Assembly (NCBI GenBank): GCA_963920575.1
Contig: OY986971.1
Coordinates: forward strand, 4,069,340 to 4,133,339
Source of the DNA: Narthecium ossifragum
Lineage: Eukaryota; Streptophyta; Magnoliopsida; Dioscoreales; Nartheciaceae
Direction of reading: 5' to 3'
DNA: 64,000 nucleotides
In this document: one piece after another, positions 10,699 to 22,500 of the stretch
Layout of the letters: every line of letters begins with the position of its first letter
How positions within the stretch are numbered: position 1 is the first letter of the stretch
Program-made: the position numbers and the translations under genes
The notes under the pieces: model-generated
The model's database searches: none
What the model saw: only the letters and a program-made list of their open reading frames with translations
Told to the model about the DNA's origin: nothing

Positions 10699-13600
10699 CT
10701 ATCTCCTTGATGCAGAAAAGATGTCATCATCATCATCACTCTCTTTGCCCTCATCATCTCCAAAGCTCAAATTGTTATTATGTTCGGATACTTTCGGCCT
10801 TCTCCATAGATGATCTTCAAATTGGTTGGCCGCATCCATTGGACGGTCGCAGCTGCACTTAAAGCAGACCTTGTTTCTTTTATAATTGAAAAAGTCACAT
10901 CTGTCACATTACATGTTAGGTTAATATCTTCTTCATAACAAACAACATTAAACAGGAAATGCTGATATAGGGCCTGTTTGGTTGCTGAGAAGTGAGCTGA
11001 AGTGTAGTGACTTCTGGAGAGTGAAATGAAGTGAAGTGAAATGACTTCTGGGGGATTTCTGAGTTTTGGTGTTTGGTTGATGTTTGAATTGGAATATGGT
11101 CACCCCCAACTATTTAATATTTTAATAATTTCCCTATATTAAAATATTAAAAAATAATATTATTTTAGATGACGTGGACCAATCACAAGGTGCCAAGTAA
11201 CATGTGGGATCCATTTATATTAATATTTTATTACAGTATGATATTATTAACATTATTTGCCACTTAAAATATTAAAATTAAAACATTAAAATAATATTTT
11301 AATCTTAAAATATTAATAATTTAATAACTTTTAAATTAAATTATTAGAAATAATATTATTTTAGATGACGTGGATCAATCACGATGTGATACGTGATATG
11401 TGAGACCCACTTATATTAATATTTTATTACAGTATAATATTAATGATATTATTTCCCACTTCAAATGCTACTTCAAATGACTTCATACCAAAAAGACCGG
11501 AAGTCGAAATTGAAAGTGACAGCTTTGGCTACAGTGACTTGGAAGTGGGGCTGAAGTCACTTTAGCTCCACTTCCGAGCAACCAAACACCTGAAGTGGCT
11601 CGGAAGTCACTTCAAAAAAAGTGACTTCCGGCCACTTCACGTGAAGCAAACATGCCCATAGTAGAAGAAAATATAGAGGGAGGGAGAAAGTGTCTCACGA
11701 GGGGCATTCCCATTCGCCGGGAGCTAAAACTCTCGAAGGCCGTGGTTCCTGGCAACGGAAGCACTTCTTGTTCCGGGCAAAGTTCATATAGTCACAGCTG
11801 TATGCAAAAGAGCATATTCATATGTAAGCAGTTATTATGTAACGGGCGGATCTACACTGCTAGTTAAGGATATCATGAGAGCAAACAATACCTTACACAA
11901 ATCCAATCCCCCAACTTCATTTCAACCTTACCAAAATCTACCTTCTCAGGGCCTTCTTCTTTGCACTGCAAACAACGAACATTGCGTGCGAAGTTCAGAA
12001 AATTGCAGCTGCAACAAACACAAAGACGGGACTATTAGATTCGTGCCACAGCAATTTTTAAATACCTAGCAAAAAGAAATACACCAAGCCGTGCTTGCCA
12101 TGTACGAGCCGACAGCAAGGTCTCATGACCTGCCAACCCCGACTTTCAGCACAAGTTTCCCCTTATCAATTCACTTAAATAAAGACACTTACAGCCAAAT
12201 GACTAATTTGTAAAGAGAAGAAGCATGGAAAGGCATTTGACGATAGACAGTTATGAAATTTTCAAAATTCCATCTCGAATGATTTAAAATTTGTAACTAA
12301 AATCCAGGAAAACCAAAGAAATTGTCTCAACAGTCTTCTTAGAGTATAGTGACTTTACCAAAATCATCCCTCCAATTGATAAAACTACAACAAGGGCATA
12401 ATATTAATGTTGTTAGACGATCTAAATAAATTCTGAACCTTACTAAAATCTAACCTGAATTTAGGCTTATTACAATCATTCAACTCCATGAATTTCGAAG
12501 CAATACTAGGCTTAAACATTTTGTCCAAACTTGGTACAACTTCTGCATACAATCAAGGATAATTGGCATTAGAAATGCACTCCGAAAATAAATTAGTTAT
12601 CATGGAGAAAAGATGTAACCCTAGCCAACTGGCCTTAAAAATAATAATAAATGTCTTCATTGCAGTAGGGACATCTAAGGTCATGCCAATATAAAATTGC
12701 AGGCACACAAAGAAGCAAATGGATGTGCTGCAATTTTGTTACATGCTGGCAAGCAATTTCTACTGGGTCCTTTCCTACTCTCTTTGAGCTTTTGCTATTT
12801 GAGTCCCTTACTCAGTTAGCAATCTGAAAATTGCGAAGCATGTTCAAATCTTCTCTCATTTCGCATCACACTATATGTTAACTTATGAGATGAACACCAA
12901 AACTAGGATCTAAACAGTCTCTCGAGAAGATTGCATACCCATGTTGATCCTTTTGGGACAACTAGGATCACCGATATGTTGTAGCCAAGAACACAAGGAA
13001 ACAGAACAAAATAGATCATTCTCCTGTTGCTTGTCACAGGAGTAAGATTATATGGAAATATGGACCATAAAACAAATAAAGGACGTCCATGTAATAACAT
13101 GTGAAGATAAAAAGACTTGCCTTGGACATAACCAGTCCCCTCTCTTCATTTCAACATTTTGGGTCCGTTTATTCTTTTGTGCGCCTGTCTGAGATAGCTC
13201 CTTTACTTCCTTCCCATTTAGAGATGGAAATGCAGGTTTAGGAAGGGTTGGATCTATGGTAGTGTCGCTTAATTTTACGAGCTCAGAAAGCAACTTGCGT
13301 GCAGACTCTTCAACATTGTCCTTGATAGATGGTTTGTCGTCTCCAGACAAAACATTTGCATCTACAGCATAGCTCAATAAAATACGCATGACATCCACAG
13401 TACGGGCAGCTTCATCCTCTTTAGATATAATATATGCTTTATCACAAGAACTTCTTAAGTTGCATGCACTGCATACCTGCAAATAAAACAAATGCAAATT
13501 CGATGGTGTCATCATATTCTTGCATGCAAGTGGATTAGATGATCCAATAGCTCTGTATTTAGAGATTGTAAGTGCACTTGTTTTTTGCAGGACTTAATAG

Positions 13601-15942
13601 GGTTTCATCACATCAGAAAACCTATGTTGAAAAGAACCAGTTTTTCAACCTTTACTTACAAAAAATCACTGCATCTCAAAGCTAATATATATTAGCAAAT
13701 GGAAACACAAGAACTAGCACTTACATCTCCCTCATCAAGTCTCAAGAATGCTCTCAATCTTTTTGCTGAATTAACAGATTTTCGAAAAAGGTTTGGACAT
13801 CCATGCCCAACAACAGCTTCGATGTCTTTTCTTGGAAGGGCTCTGCAAAATTCACAAAATTAGTTAACATATACCAGAAACACATACTAAAGCGATCTAG
13901 GAAGCAGATTTTACATATCACTTCTATAAATGCCAACTCAAGAACACAATGGCATAAGCAATACAAGAACCGCTATTTCAGTTAAGTAGGGGTGAATTTT
14001 TACAATTCAAAAATCTGAAAAGACGATGCAACAATCCATATAATTTTGTCATCCAATTGGTTTAAGGTCAACTCTAAAGAAAATAAATCTAGACAAACTT
14101 CTCAGATTCTCTTTGATATATGACTAATGGAATCTCGTCTTCAAAGTAGAATTAATGGTGTTACAAGCACAACAACCAGGGCACGCAAGGCAATCTGAAG
14201 CACCCATATTTGGAGCAATCCTAAAGTCTGTGCCTGCATAACTTTATTGCTCCCGCAAATAAAGATGCTTATTCCCAACACTCAACTCAAGTGCATCTCT
14301 CAAATCCCAATCATTCACAAAACTGAAATGAGAAAGAGGGTTCCTCTTGTAGGAAATGTTGCATTTGAAACATTTTTTATCTCATAAATGTAACTTTTGC
14401 TTACACTGTATCTGATCTATGCTTGATGTTTTGCTTGGCTTGGTTGTGGTTTCCTGCTTCAATGACGGATATGTATTTCCAATTTTGGGGGAAAAACCTT
14501 CTCTTTTGTTTTCATGTTTGTCTAGGCACAAGTCTAGTCCTGCATTGCTGTATTACAACTTGGGATGCTTTACATGTCAAATTTGGTCCACTTAAAACCA
14601 CAGAGCTTTGAGCTGAGTGAGTGATTTAAAATCATGCATGGGAACCTAGCCAAACTGGGTGTGCCATTCCATGCCTGCCCATGTCCGAAAGAATCTGAGA
14701 TAGATCATTCTTTTCTCTGACCTTATAAGGTTTTATAACTCTTAGTTTACATTTGAACCTCATTTAGGTTATCATCAAATTGATTTCAACTTTAAGGTTA
14801 GTTCTCATTTTGGAGCATTTTAGGATACCTCCAGATGATCACTAAGACCCCACGAAGTGAAGAAAAAAACTCGAGGACTCTTTGGTGCAACTCAAAATGT
14901 TATCGAAAGGGCAATGCGACCAAATAAATTCAATTATTGATATTATCATGGCACCCACCTACTGCTCTGTTCTAATTTTGAGCCAATTATGTAGATTGTT
15001 GTCTTGTTCTTCTCCCTATTCAGCTGTTTGTTGAATTATTAGTCGAGTTGGTGACCCCTGTTTAAGGACCAAACCACACTGCTTAGACCTAGTTAAGCGG
15101 ATAGTGAGTGGCAATGATTGCACTTTAAAGCCCCTTAATTAGTCCAAACTCTCTTAAAAGGAGACCACTACAAATGAAACCATGTTAATTCTACCATGAC
15201 TCAGCTTTGGTTGGTTCTCCCTATTCAGCTTACATGCATTGGTTCGCAAGTTTTATGCCATAAGAAATTAGCGTAAACACGATAAATACATATTATAACA
15301 AAATTAGTCACCCAGAGTTAAAAAAATTCTGATAAACCAGAAAATTAGAGACCACTACAAGCTAACTCATCTTCAATATCTCGAGCTTGAGACGGCTAAC
15401 CCCCCCCCATACATCTTCTGAACAAGATATACCAAAAAAGTTCATATATAATCGTATCTACGGTCAATTGAAACTATCTTTTCGTAAACATAATCCATAC
15501 TTCTGGACCTTATGAAGGTTCACAAGGATTACTTCGCTAACGTTTTGCCACAAACAAGGCCATACCTAAGGATATCGAACCGCTCACGAGCAAAGGTCAG
15601 GCAAGCGGTCTTGACGCGATTCAACTCCGAAGAACCACCGGAAGGCTCCTCCGCCGCAATCGTCGGGGAGGCCTTCTCGAAGTACCCCTTACTCTTCAGC
15701 TTCCCCACAAAATGCTCCCATTCGGGCCACCACTGGGAGACGGTGCCGCCCTCTTCAACACTCGGCGCGGCGACATCATCGGCGGCGACCTCGGAGGCAA
15801 CAGCGTAGAACCGAGGCCGAGAAACGCCGCTTACCCGGAGACGAAGAATTGGGCGGGATATGGAAGGGTGAGAGGGTTTCGGATGGAGCCGGAGGAAGGA
15901 GGAATTGAGGCGAAACAGCCTCGACGCCGCCGCCATTAACAC
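10699..15942 (-). CDS. OZ/VAR3-family RanBP2-type zinc-finger protein, organelle-targeted, 6 exons
   Basis: Exons by splice sites and phase: 15566-15942, 13725-13842, 13121-13476, 11892-12008, 11699-11797 and 10699-10900. They sum to 1269 bp, or 422 aa plus TAG. The N-terminus (MLMAAASRLFRL..) is basic and hydroxylated, like a mitochondrial or plastid transit peptide; a start at the second Met is possible. Conserved blocks WPEWEHFV.KL and RKDIEAVVGHGCPN..RK precede a CSAC/SSC region. Three RanBP2-type fingers follow: CNFLNFARNVRCLQC, CDYMNFARNKKCFRC and CDFFNYKRNKVCFKC, each preceded by G(D/E)W.C. The tail is acidic. The introns between fingers are all phase 2, so each finger sits on its own exon. 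Known family members act in plastid or mitochondrial RNA editing and chloroplast development; that role is inferred from family. The third intron uses a GC donor. Intron 5 contains a MITE. Confidence 0.9.
10970..11657. mobile_element. Tourist-like MITE inside intron 5 of the zinc-finger gene
   Basis: Ends GGGCCTGTTTGGTTGC and the complement of GCAAACATGCCC, with a 3-bp ata repeat on each side. Subterminal repeats of GAAGTGACTTC type are abundant and the centre is AT-rich. It fills 688 of the 798 bp of intron 5. A second copy of the family lies at 54285-54921. Confidence 0.82.
13114..13121 (-). other. Non-canonical GC splice donor
   Basis: The exon ends ..TGTCCAAG and the intron begins GCAAGTC. 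With the acceptor before 12008 this restores the finger frame (TGT CCA AG|C TGC). GC-AG introns are a minor but known class and keep the rest of the consensus strong, as here. Confidence 0.8.
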
Positions 15943-16249
15943 TCGGCGCCGCCGCCGGCGGTGCAGCAGTGAGTGATAGAATTATAGATAGGGTGATTCA
16001 AAATGCACCATTTGTGGTTCCACAGTAATATTTATTATTCGGTAGTTAATCACCGAATATTCATGCAATTGATCACCGTATGTTCCGTGGACTATCTTAC
16101 ATGTTTCAGTGGCCAATCATGGAATTGTTCAGGTTTTGGTTGCCTGTCAAATTTACATATTTGGTGTGCAGCAACCGAAAAAAATAGTTAATCGGTGATA
16201 ACACTAAATTGTATCTTACTAATATGTACGTTTATTTCATGTTATTTAA
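15943..16249. other. Upstream region of the zinc-finger gene
   Basis: This stretch holds the 5' UTR and promoter of the minus-strand gene and no coding potential. A GC-rich CGCCGCCGCCGG run directly precedes the start codon. I see no strong TATA box. Confidence 0.5.
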
Positions 16250-18590
16250 GGATAAGTTTATAGTATAATTTTTTTTTAAAATTCATTTGTGTTTTGATTT
16301 GTCAATCGATAGACACTTTCGTGTTTGTTTATAAAACATGCCAAATTCATAAATTCGGGACCAAAATACCCCTTCCCAATTCTCTCTCATCATTTAATGG
16401 CACCTGACACAAATACGAGAGAGAGAAATGAGAGAATTAATGGCACCTGACAGCTTACTTAACATATGAATTCCTCACCTATGTGAGGAATTTCTTACTT
16501 ATCATTCCTTATTTAGCCAATGAGTTCTTACTTATGCTATCAGTGAGGCCTCACAGCCATCCTCCCGGACACGAGGGTCCATCGAAGGTGGCGCGAAGCT
16601 CCAGTGATCCCCACACATATAAACCCCGTCGCTTCCATGAGAACAGTCGGCGGGGTTTGATTCAGCTGGGTGAACCGGATCCGGTACGTCCTCGGGTGCG
16701 TCCACGACGCCACTAGGGAGGGGGAGCCGGAGCCAAAGGTGAGGAGGCGACGGAGAAGAGAGAGAGAAACAGAGGAAGAGAGCATGAGGGGAGGAGGAGC
16801 TGGAGCTGGAGGGGAGGAGGCGACGGAGAAGAGAGACGCATCAGCTCGACATGAGGAAGATAGAGGAACAGAGGAAGAGAGCCGCATCAGCTCGACGGAG
16901 AAGAGAGAGAGAAACAGAGGAAGAGACCATCGCCGTATCGCGACATGAGGAAGATAGAGGAAGCTTTTCGACGGAGACGGCGCTAGAGGCGGCACCAGCC
17001 GAGGGGACGGGCCTAAGAGGAGGGATGACCCCTGCTTCCCGTTGGAAACGCTCCCGTCGCCGGTGGTCGACATTAGGAACTCGAGGGAGGAAAGGCGGGG
17101 GACGAGCTTGAGACCAGGGGGTTGAGACGGCTCCGGCAGGCGGGGGACGAGCTCGGGACGGCAGAGGGGCGGCCGGGGACGACCTCGAGACGCTCGGATG
17201 GAAGAGATGAGGATGGAGAGAGAGTGGGAAAGGAGAGAGAGATCTCGGCTACAGAGAGAGAGTGGGGGAGAGAGCGAGGGAGGAAGAAGCCACCTGAGAA
17301 GAAGCCAAGGAAGAAGCCGTGGCTCCGCCTGGCGGAGCCATGGCTTCTTCCGTGGCTTCTTCTCAGGTGGCTTCTTCCTCCCTCGCTCTCTCCCTCCCTC
17401 TCTCCCCCACTCTCTCTGCAACCGAGATCTCTCTCTCCTTTCCCACTCTCTCTCCATCCTCATCTCTTCCATCCGAGCGTCTCGAGGTCGTCCCCGGCCG
17501 CCCCTCTGCCGTCCCGAGCTCATCCCCCGCCTGCCGAGCCGTCTCAGCCCCCTGGTCTCGAGCTCGTCCCCCACCTTTCCTCCCTCGAGTTCCTCATGTC
17601 GACCACCGGCGACGGGAGCGTTTCCAACGGGAAGCAGGGGTCATCCCTCCTCTTAGGCCCGTCTCCTCGGCTGGTGCCGCCTCTAGCGCCGTCTCCGTCG
17701 GAAAGCTTCCTCTATATTCCTCATGTCGCGATACGGCGATGGTCTCTTCCTCTGTTTCTCTCTCTCTTCTCCGTTGAGTTGATGCGTCTCTCTTCCTCTG
17801 TTCCTCTATCTTCCTCATGTCGAGCTGATGTGTCTCTCTTCCTCTGTTTCTCTCTCTCTTCTCCGTCGCCTCCTCCCCTCCGGCTCCAGCTCCCCTCTTC
17901 TCCGGCTCCTCCTCCCCTCCTACTCTCTTCCTTTGTTTCTCTCTCTCTTCTCTGTCGCCTCCTCCCCTCCAGCTCCGGCTCCTCCTCCCCTCCTGCTCTC
18001 TCCTCTGTTTCTCTCTCTTTTCTCCGTCGCCTCCTCCCCTCTGGCTCCGGCTCCCCCTCCCTAGTGGCGCCGTGGAGGCACTTGAGGACGTACCGGATCC
18101 GGTTCACCCAGCCGGATCAGACCCCACCGACTGTTCTCGTGGAAGCGACGGGGTTTATATGTGTGGGGATCACTGGAGCTCCGCGCCACCTTCGATGGAC
18201 CCTCGTGTCTGGGAGGATGGCTGTGAGGCCTCACTGATAGCATAAGTAAGAACTCATTGGCTAAATAAGGAATGATAAGTAAGGAATTCCTCACATAAGT
18301 GAGGAATTTATATGTTAAGTAAGGAATCCTCGTATATGTAAGGAATTCTCTCATTTCTCTCTCTCTTATTTGTTTCAGCTGTCAGGTGCCATTAATTCTC
18401 TCATTTCTCTCTCTCGTATTTGTGTCAGGTGTCATTAAATGATGAGAGAGAGTTGGGAAGGGGTATTTTGGTCTCGAATTTATGAATTTGACCTGTTTTG
18501 TAAACAAATACGAAAGTGTCCCTCGATTGACAAATCGAAACACAAATGGATTTAAAAAGAAAATTATACCAAGTTTATACCATTTTAAGT
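16250..18590. mobile_element. 2.3 kb fold-back (long inverted repeat) element
   Basis: The two halves are inverted copies meeting at base 17330, where TGGCTCCGCC and GGCGGAGCCA flank a single T. Outer sequence (AATTCATTTGTG..TTTGTCAATCGA, GTGAGGAATT.CTTACTTATCATTCC, GAGGCCTCACAGCCATCCTCC) recurs in reverse on the other side. The right half is longer through extra CT-rich units at 17830-18060. Long frames on both strands (344 and 371 aa) are low complexity and mirror each other, so I do not call them genes. Ends resemble ATTTAAG on both sides but the TSD is unclear. Class could be MULE or Foldback. Confidence 0.8.
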
Positions 18591-19097
18591 CAGTTATGTT
18601 TAATTCAAGGGGGTGTTTGGTTGCTTGCATCAGTTGATACAGTGCATCAGCTGATGCTGCATGAGCTGATACAACTGTTTGTGTTTGGTTGCTTGTATCA
18701 ACTGATGCAGTATTAGCTCATTTTCTGTTTGGTTAATGTGTATTGCATTATTTGATACAGACTGTATCAACTGATCCTTTGTTTGGTTGATATGTATTGC
18801 ATTGGTTTGAATCACCCCCTATATCCCTTTGTGAGATTACCCCCACTCTTCATACATATCATATTTTTTCTATAGCTATTTTTTATTTAGCTTTTTTTTT
18901 TGAGATGGTGAAAATTTTCAAATTGACACATGTTATCTTCAGAAGGATAGATGACAGAAACATTTCAAAAAAATAAAAATTAATAATAAGCACTGGTATG
19001 AGGGAATAGCAGAGAATATATCTTCAGAAGGATCAATACCATATGAGTTATCAATACCCAACGTTGCCATATGAGGGAATAGCAGAAAACATATCTC

Positions 19098-19510
19098 CCT
19101 CGGAATGGAATCTATTATCACCATACACATGTACGTAATGACTACAGACCCCCATGTTGCCATATGAATTATCAATACCCAACATTGGATGTCCATTGCC
19201 AAATGAACAGTCACAAGCACAACTACTGCTATTGTCCACATACTTCCCATACTCCAAATGTCAATTGAACTGTCCATGTAGGTGAACATAGGCACATAAA
19301 AGAGAACAAGACTCTGCCATAAAGAGTCAACCATTGTAATCCAAAAAAGGTGCAAGTTGTAGCTCTCCTGTCTGTGCCCTGCTCCATAAAGTTTTGGATA
19401 CTGAAGGAGTGTTTTATGACTCAGGTCCTTATCCAGAATTCCAACCACTAATGTAGGAATAGAAGTATAGATGACAGAATAGAACACACTACTCCAATCT
19501 GTCAAAGCAG
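19098..19510 (-). pseudogene. Captured fragment of a P4-type ATPase (phospholipid flippase, ALA1-like) C-terminal membrane domain
   Basis: On the minus strand about 137 codons are uninterrupted and match the C-terminal transmembrane region of plant ALA1-type flippases: DWSSVFYSVIYTSIPT, GILDKDLSHKTLLQYPKLYG, YNLHLFWITMVD, SLWQS, MGSMWTIAVVV, HLAMDIQ and WGSVVITYMC. The match stops after DSIP, where unrelated repeated sequence starts; upstream of the match a 33-bp piece is duplicated at 19525 and 19580. No ATPase catalytic domain is present, so it is not a functional gene. The open frame suggests recent capture or constraint; I favour recent capture. Confidence 0.88.
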
Positions 19511-19757
19511 AAGCTACTAGTGTTGCTGTGATTACACAAATGCACAACCATAGTTATAAACTAGCATATATAAGCTAGTAGTGTTGCTGTGATTACACAA
19601 ATGCAGCAATACAATAATTTACCTAAAATAAGCCAAAATCTGCTGCAATCATACAAAATAGCATCATCACATCCAAAATGTCAATGTTAAACCATCTCAA
19701 GTCTCAAACATCAATAAAGGAACATTGTTTCATTAAAAGAACCATGTCTCTAGTTGC

Positions 19758-19976
19758 CTAAGAAGCATGAGAATCTGATCCTGACATCTCGTATGCCCAC
19801 TCCCCGTCATTGTCAAATCTGGTAATGTTGTCAATAAACTTGTCAAGCCAAAACACCCTCAATCGGGCCGACTTAGCCATGAAACCTCTAGCATCAGTGT
19901 CCGTCCTAAGGAGATGGTCATATGCCTCGGAAAGATCTTCCACTTTGTAGCCTTTACCATGTTTTTCAAGACTCAT
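19758..19976 (-). other. Unidentified 72-codon frame inside the Harbinger-like element
   Basis: The frame begins MSLEKHGKGYKVEDLSEAYD and contains an ARLRVFWLDKFID segment. It is not low complexity and could be a remnant of an element-encoded DNA-binding protein or another captured exon. I do not recognise it. Sequence just upstream on the minus strand (to about 20060) may continue it in other frames. Confidence 0.35.
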
Positions 19977-20849
19977 AACTTCATTATAGAGCTCGTCAGC
20001 AAATTGGCACGACTTCGAAGTCTTGAATGAGCTGAATGTGGTGGCTACTTTGTCTACAGCTATGCCTCGGAAATATCCTTTTTGGATGTAGGAGCCAACC
20101 CTAGTGATTTTGGGTCAAGAATTTGTTCATGCAATTGCTGTTAGCCTGTTATAAAAACTCAAAATTTCACAGTTTATACCCTAAATAGCAGTCATTATTC
20201 ATGCTTCAATCCAATTTGGTATCTACCAGTTGCAATAGTGAGTAGCAGCAAATTTTAATAGCAGTCATGGAAGTCTACAAGCTAATCCAAGCAACAAACT
20301 CATAAAAAAAAAGGCTAATCCAAGCAACAAAGATAGCAGGCATATGGAAGAAGGGAGAAGAAACTCTGGTTTCCAACAACGAACTGGAATACAATGATTT
20401 TAAACTAACTGAAGAACAATGCTTGCACCTCAGGGTTGCTGGTGAAGATTGTTGCACAATGTGGCTGAGGCACTACGACGTGAAGGAGGACGCTGCCGGT
20501 GGGGAAGAACTGAAGGCCTTGGAGGAAGTGATCTGGGCTTCCTCGTCGGATCTGGTGTCGGCGACAGGGAAAGGGGTGGAGATCAGGTCTTCTAGCCGAA
20601 TCTGGGCTTCCTCGCCGGATCTGGTTGGCAGGAAGAAGGAGAGAGGAAGGGATCTAGGCTTCCTCGTCGGATCTGGTGTCATCGACGGGGAAAGGGGTGG
20701 AGATCTGGGCTTCTCGCCGGATTTGGGCTTCCTCGCCGGATCTGGTTGGCAGGAAGAAGGAGAGAGGAAGGGAAAGGGGTGGAGATCGGTGCTTCTCGCC
20801 GGATCTGGTCTCCGAGGGAGAGGGAAGGGAGAGAGAGGAAGGAGACCTC

Positions 20850-21150
20850 GGCGACAGGGGCGACGGGGAAAGGGGAGGGGAGGGAGAGAAGGGCGACGAG
20901 GGGCGACGGGGAAAGGGGGGTGGGGAAGGAAAGCTCGGGGGCGACGGGGAAAGGGGGACGAGGAGCGACGGGAAGGAGAGCTCGGGGGCGACGGGGAAAG
21001 GGGGAGGGGGGGAGAGAAGGGCGACGGGGGAGGGGAAGGAGAGCTTGGGGGCGACGGGGAAAGGGGGACGAGGGGGACGAGGAAAAGGGGGAGGGGAAGG
21101 AGAGATCGGGGGCGACGGGGGAAGGGGGAGGGGAGGGAGAGAATGGCAAG
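20850..21150. repeat. GC-rich minisatellite, GGGCGACGGGGAAAGGGG-type units
   Basis: Units with core GGGGGCGACGGGGAAAGGGGG alternate with AGGAGAGCTCG. The region gives long low-complexity frames in all directions, which I reject as genes. A related block at 20520-20820 repeats GATCTGG.CTTC and CGCCGGATCTGG. Confidence 0.8.
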
Positions 21151-21381
21151 AGACGAGGGCGGTGACGAGATACATCGTGGAGTGTGAACTGATGCATCAC
21201 GTGATATCACGTGGATGCATCAGCTGATGCTGCATCAGCAGGAACAATCATTTTGACTGCATCAGCTGATGCAGCATCTGAGCCCTTTTTTGCATCAGAT
21301 GATGCATACATCAGCTGATGCATTTGACCAACCAAACACTGGTTTGTATCAAAATGCTGCATCAATCAACCAAACAGCCCC

Positions 21382-22495
21382 TAAAGTTTTTTATGATGAT
21401 AATGCCTTTATATTATAATGAAGCCATAACCTACTCACATCTCTAACCCGAGCCGCCGTCTCCTCCATCCCCGCCCCCCTCTTCCTCCCCAAGCCCTGTC
21501 CATCACCTAGTCCATCTCCGCCGCCTCCTTGACAGAGATGTGGTGCCGTTGGCGGCGGCTTTGGCGAGCAAGGGGAGGATGGCATCGCTCGGCGAAGGGG
21601 GTCCGGTGGACATGACTGGCGAGGCATCAGAGGGTTGACAACGATGGCGGCGTTGTATGGTGGCTTGGGCTTGCTAGGAGGGGCGACAAGGGTTGAAGGA
21701 CCGTTGCTTGGTGAGAGGACGCAGGAGATCGAGGGCAGGGTTGCAAGTTTGGTCGGCGACGAGGTAGGGCGGGGCGGCGCCGTTGAGGAGATCCAATGGC
21801 GGCTTCTGTTGGCCGTTGCTTGGCGAGAGGATGCCAGAGATTGATGGCAGGGTCAAGTTTGGTTGGCGGTGAGGTGGGGCGGGGTGGCGTCGTCGAGGAG
21901 ATCCAATTGCGGCTTTCGATGAGATCGGCGAGTGGCTAAGATGGTTGGTCGCGATCGGTATTGGAGGTAGGAGATGGGGATCGGGTGAAATATGAAGGGT
22001 TAGATGAGGGAGAACTAATGAAAGGAGAAAGAATGAGTGGAGAAGAGGGTTTTCACGGCTAAGTTCTAATGGGGTTGATGTGGGACTTGGGAGAGAGCGG
22101 GTGAAGATGGGTAGGGGATTGAGGGTTACTCTTTTCTCTTTTCACTTTTCTCTTTTCTATGTTTTGCATGTTTTGCATATTGCTCATAGTTCCAGTTCAA
22201 TATTAGTCCAATATTTGGTTTTTTTTTTCTCTTTTCTCCTTTTTATGAAAAGCCAGAGGATTCCAACGCCAAGCTTCAATCCTGTAATCCATCGTTGTCC
22301 CTAGTGGTAGAGCAGGAGGTGGAGCCACCATCACCGGACTCCTACACATCCTTCCCACCGTCGCATGGATCCCTTCCAGCGAAGTCTGCTGCCCCTAATG
22401 TCGACGATACCGCCTTGTTCATCGCAACCCTAGGCTCCACCACCGCACTTCACTACCTCCTAGATCCTTTCGAGCATGCGGTGGCATTTAACACG
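21382..22495. other. No confident gene; GC-rich stretch with a local tandem duplication
   Basis: Two copies of about 110 bp (21699-21806 and 21810-21914) share GTTGCTTGG.GAGAGGA and GAGGAGATCCAAT. A plus-strand frame at about 22295-22500 (VEQEVEPPSPDSYTS..) has non-random composition but no domain I know, and it is interrupted by the solo LTR at 22501. Confidence 0.4.
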
Positions 22496-22500
22496 ACATA

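Larger units (their letters stand above)
18609..21381. mobile_element. Harbinger-like non-autonomous element carrying host gene pieces
   Basis: Ends GGGGGTGTTTGGTTGCTTGCATCAG and the complement of CAACCAAACAGCCCC form terminal inverted repeats, followed inward by many copies of GCATCAGCTGATGC at both ends. Flanking triplets are caa (left) and taa (right), compatible with a mutated 3-bp TSD. No transposase is visible. Inside are a P4-ATPase fragment (19098-19510, minus), an unidentified 72-codon frame (19758-19976, minus) and a GC-rich minisatellite. This makes it a Pack-type gene-capturing element. Confidence 0.75.

Noticed and set aside
16540..18237. Long open frames of 344 aa (minus) and 371 aa (plus)
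   Set aside because: They mirror each other across a palindrome, consist of arginine/glutamate or serine/leucine/proline-rich low-complexity sequence, and match no domain.
20423..21230. Long frames of 254, 245, 183, 173 and 173 aa on both strands
   Set aside because: They all read through a GGGCGACGGGGAAAGGGG-type minisatellite; composition alone keeps the frames open.
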